This document shows, piece after piece, positions 5,635 to 5,803 of a stretch of DNA of 5,803 nt (positions within the stretch are counted from its first letter, which is position 1; every line of letters starts with the position of its first letter). The stretch lies in NCBI GenBank assembly GCA_964617765.1, contig CAZTZY010000133.1, positions 1 to 5,803 of the forward strand, read 5' to 3'. The notes beneath the pieces were generated by a model. The model was not told where the DNA came from and did no database searches. It saw only the letters and a program-made list of their open reading frames with translations. The position numbers and the translations under genes were made by a program. This stretch comes from CAZTZY01 sp964617765 (GTDB lineage Bacteria > Pseudomonadota > Gammaproteobacteria > Pseudomonadales > DT-91).

Positions 5635-5799
5635 TTAGTCAAGACCCGGATGTTACTTAAGTCTCCCCTATGAAATAGGGGAGGTGGCACGGAGTGCCGG
5701 AGGGGTTGGTTTATGCTCCTGCAGTACCCTGCTGCGCAGAGGAGACTTGGCTTCACTACATTTTTCTTAAGTAAGTGTCATTTAGTTAAGACCCTGGAT
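5635..5799. repeat. REP/MITE-like palindromic intergenic element with flanking direct repeats
   Basis: The element begins 2 bases after the BLUF stop codon. TTAGTCAAGACCCGGAT (5635-5651) recurs as TTAGTTAAGACCCTGGAT (5782-5799), with one substitution and one indel. Inside, TTACTTAAG (5653-5661) is inverted as CTTAAGTAA (5766-5774), and AAGTCTCC (5659-5666) as GGAGACTT (5741-5748). The centre holds two tight hairpins. The CTCCCC-stem / GGCAC-hairpin / GGAGGGGTT pattern resembles intergenic repeats I recall from diverse bacterial genomes. No transposase is encoded, so any mobility would need help in trans. Minus-strand translation of the core gives a PPPLFHRGD-type peptide, a common false gene call. 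Confidence 0.6.
5663..5698. repeat. Twin hairpin core of the palindromic repeat
   Basis: CTCCCCTAT (5663-5671) and ATAGGGGAG (5675-5683) pair perfectly around a GAA triloop. Two bases later GGCAC (5686-5690) pairs with GTGCC (5694-5698) around GGA. GGAGGGG follows at 5699-5705. Neither hairpin has a T-run, so they are not standard intrinsic terminators. They could block exonucleases at the 3' end of the BLUF transcript. Confidence 0.7.
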
Positions 5800-5803
5800 A
5801 GCC

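Noticed and set aside
5529..5756. A 75-codon minus-strand frame at the right end
   Set aside because: It is a translation of the palindromic repeat plus the BLUF antisense strand. PPPLFHRGD-type peptides are a usual by-product of this repeat type.

Overview
The window looks like ordinary chromosome of a gammaproteobacterium, with GC slightly under 50% by eye. The main support is a MaoP/YifE-type (DUF413) protein, a family centred on Gammaproteobacteria. It sits near an NhaD-type Na+/H+ antiporter-like carrier, a LonB-type protease and a stand-alone BLUF photoreceptor. A marine or Cellvibrio-like lineage is a plausible guess, but nothing here proves it. There is no rRNA, tRNA, CRISPR array or transposase gene.

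Layout. 1-207 (+): a short unidentified reading frame, possibly the 3' end of a longer gene. 208-297: a convergent gap with a stem-loop terminator for the opposing gene. 298-723 (-): maoP-like gene with a long acidic tail. 724-993: spacer with a maoP promoter candidate and a strong terminator for the next gene. 994-2292 (-): NhaD-like carrier. 2293-2687: a 395-base divergent regulatory region with an operator-like palindrome, an intrinsic terminator that follows no annotated gene, and a pentanucleotide tandem repeat. 2688-5060 (+): LonB-type ATP-dependent protease. 5061-5194: spacer ending in a perfect 8-7-8 inverted repeat. 5195-5632 (+): BLUF protein. 5633-5803: a REP/MITE-like palindromic repeat bounded by a 17/18-base near-identical direct repeat.

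The four recognisable genes do not form one pathway. Each appears to have its own transcription unit: the two minus-strand genes are separated by a terminator, and the two plus-strand genes by 134 bases with a separate operator-like element. Shared themes are stress and environment sensing (ion homeostasis, proteolysis, blue light) and chromosome organisation (MaoP).

No multi-gene novel system is evident. The most interesting signals are the carrier's changed first-half ion-site motifs, the terminator stranded in a divergent promoter region, the inverted repeat before the BLUF gene, and the structured repeat element at the right end.
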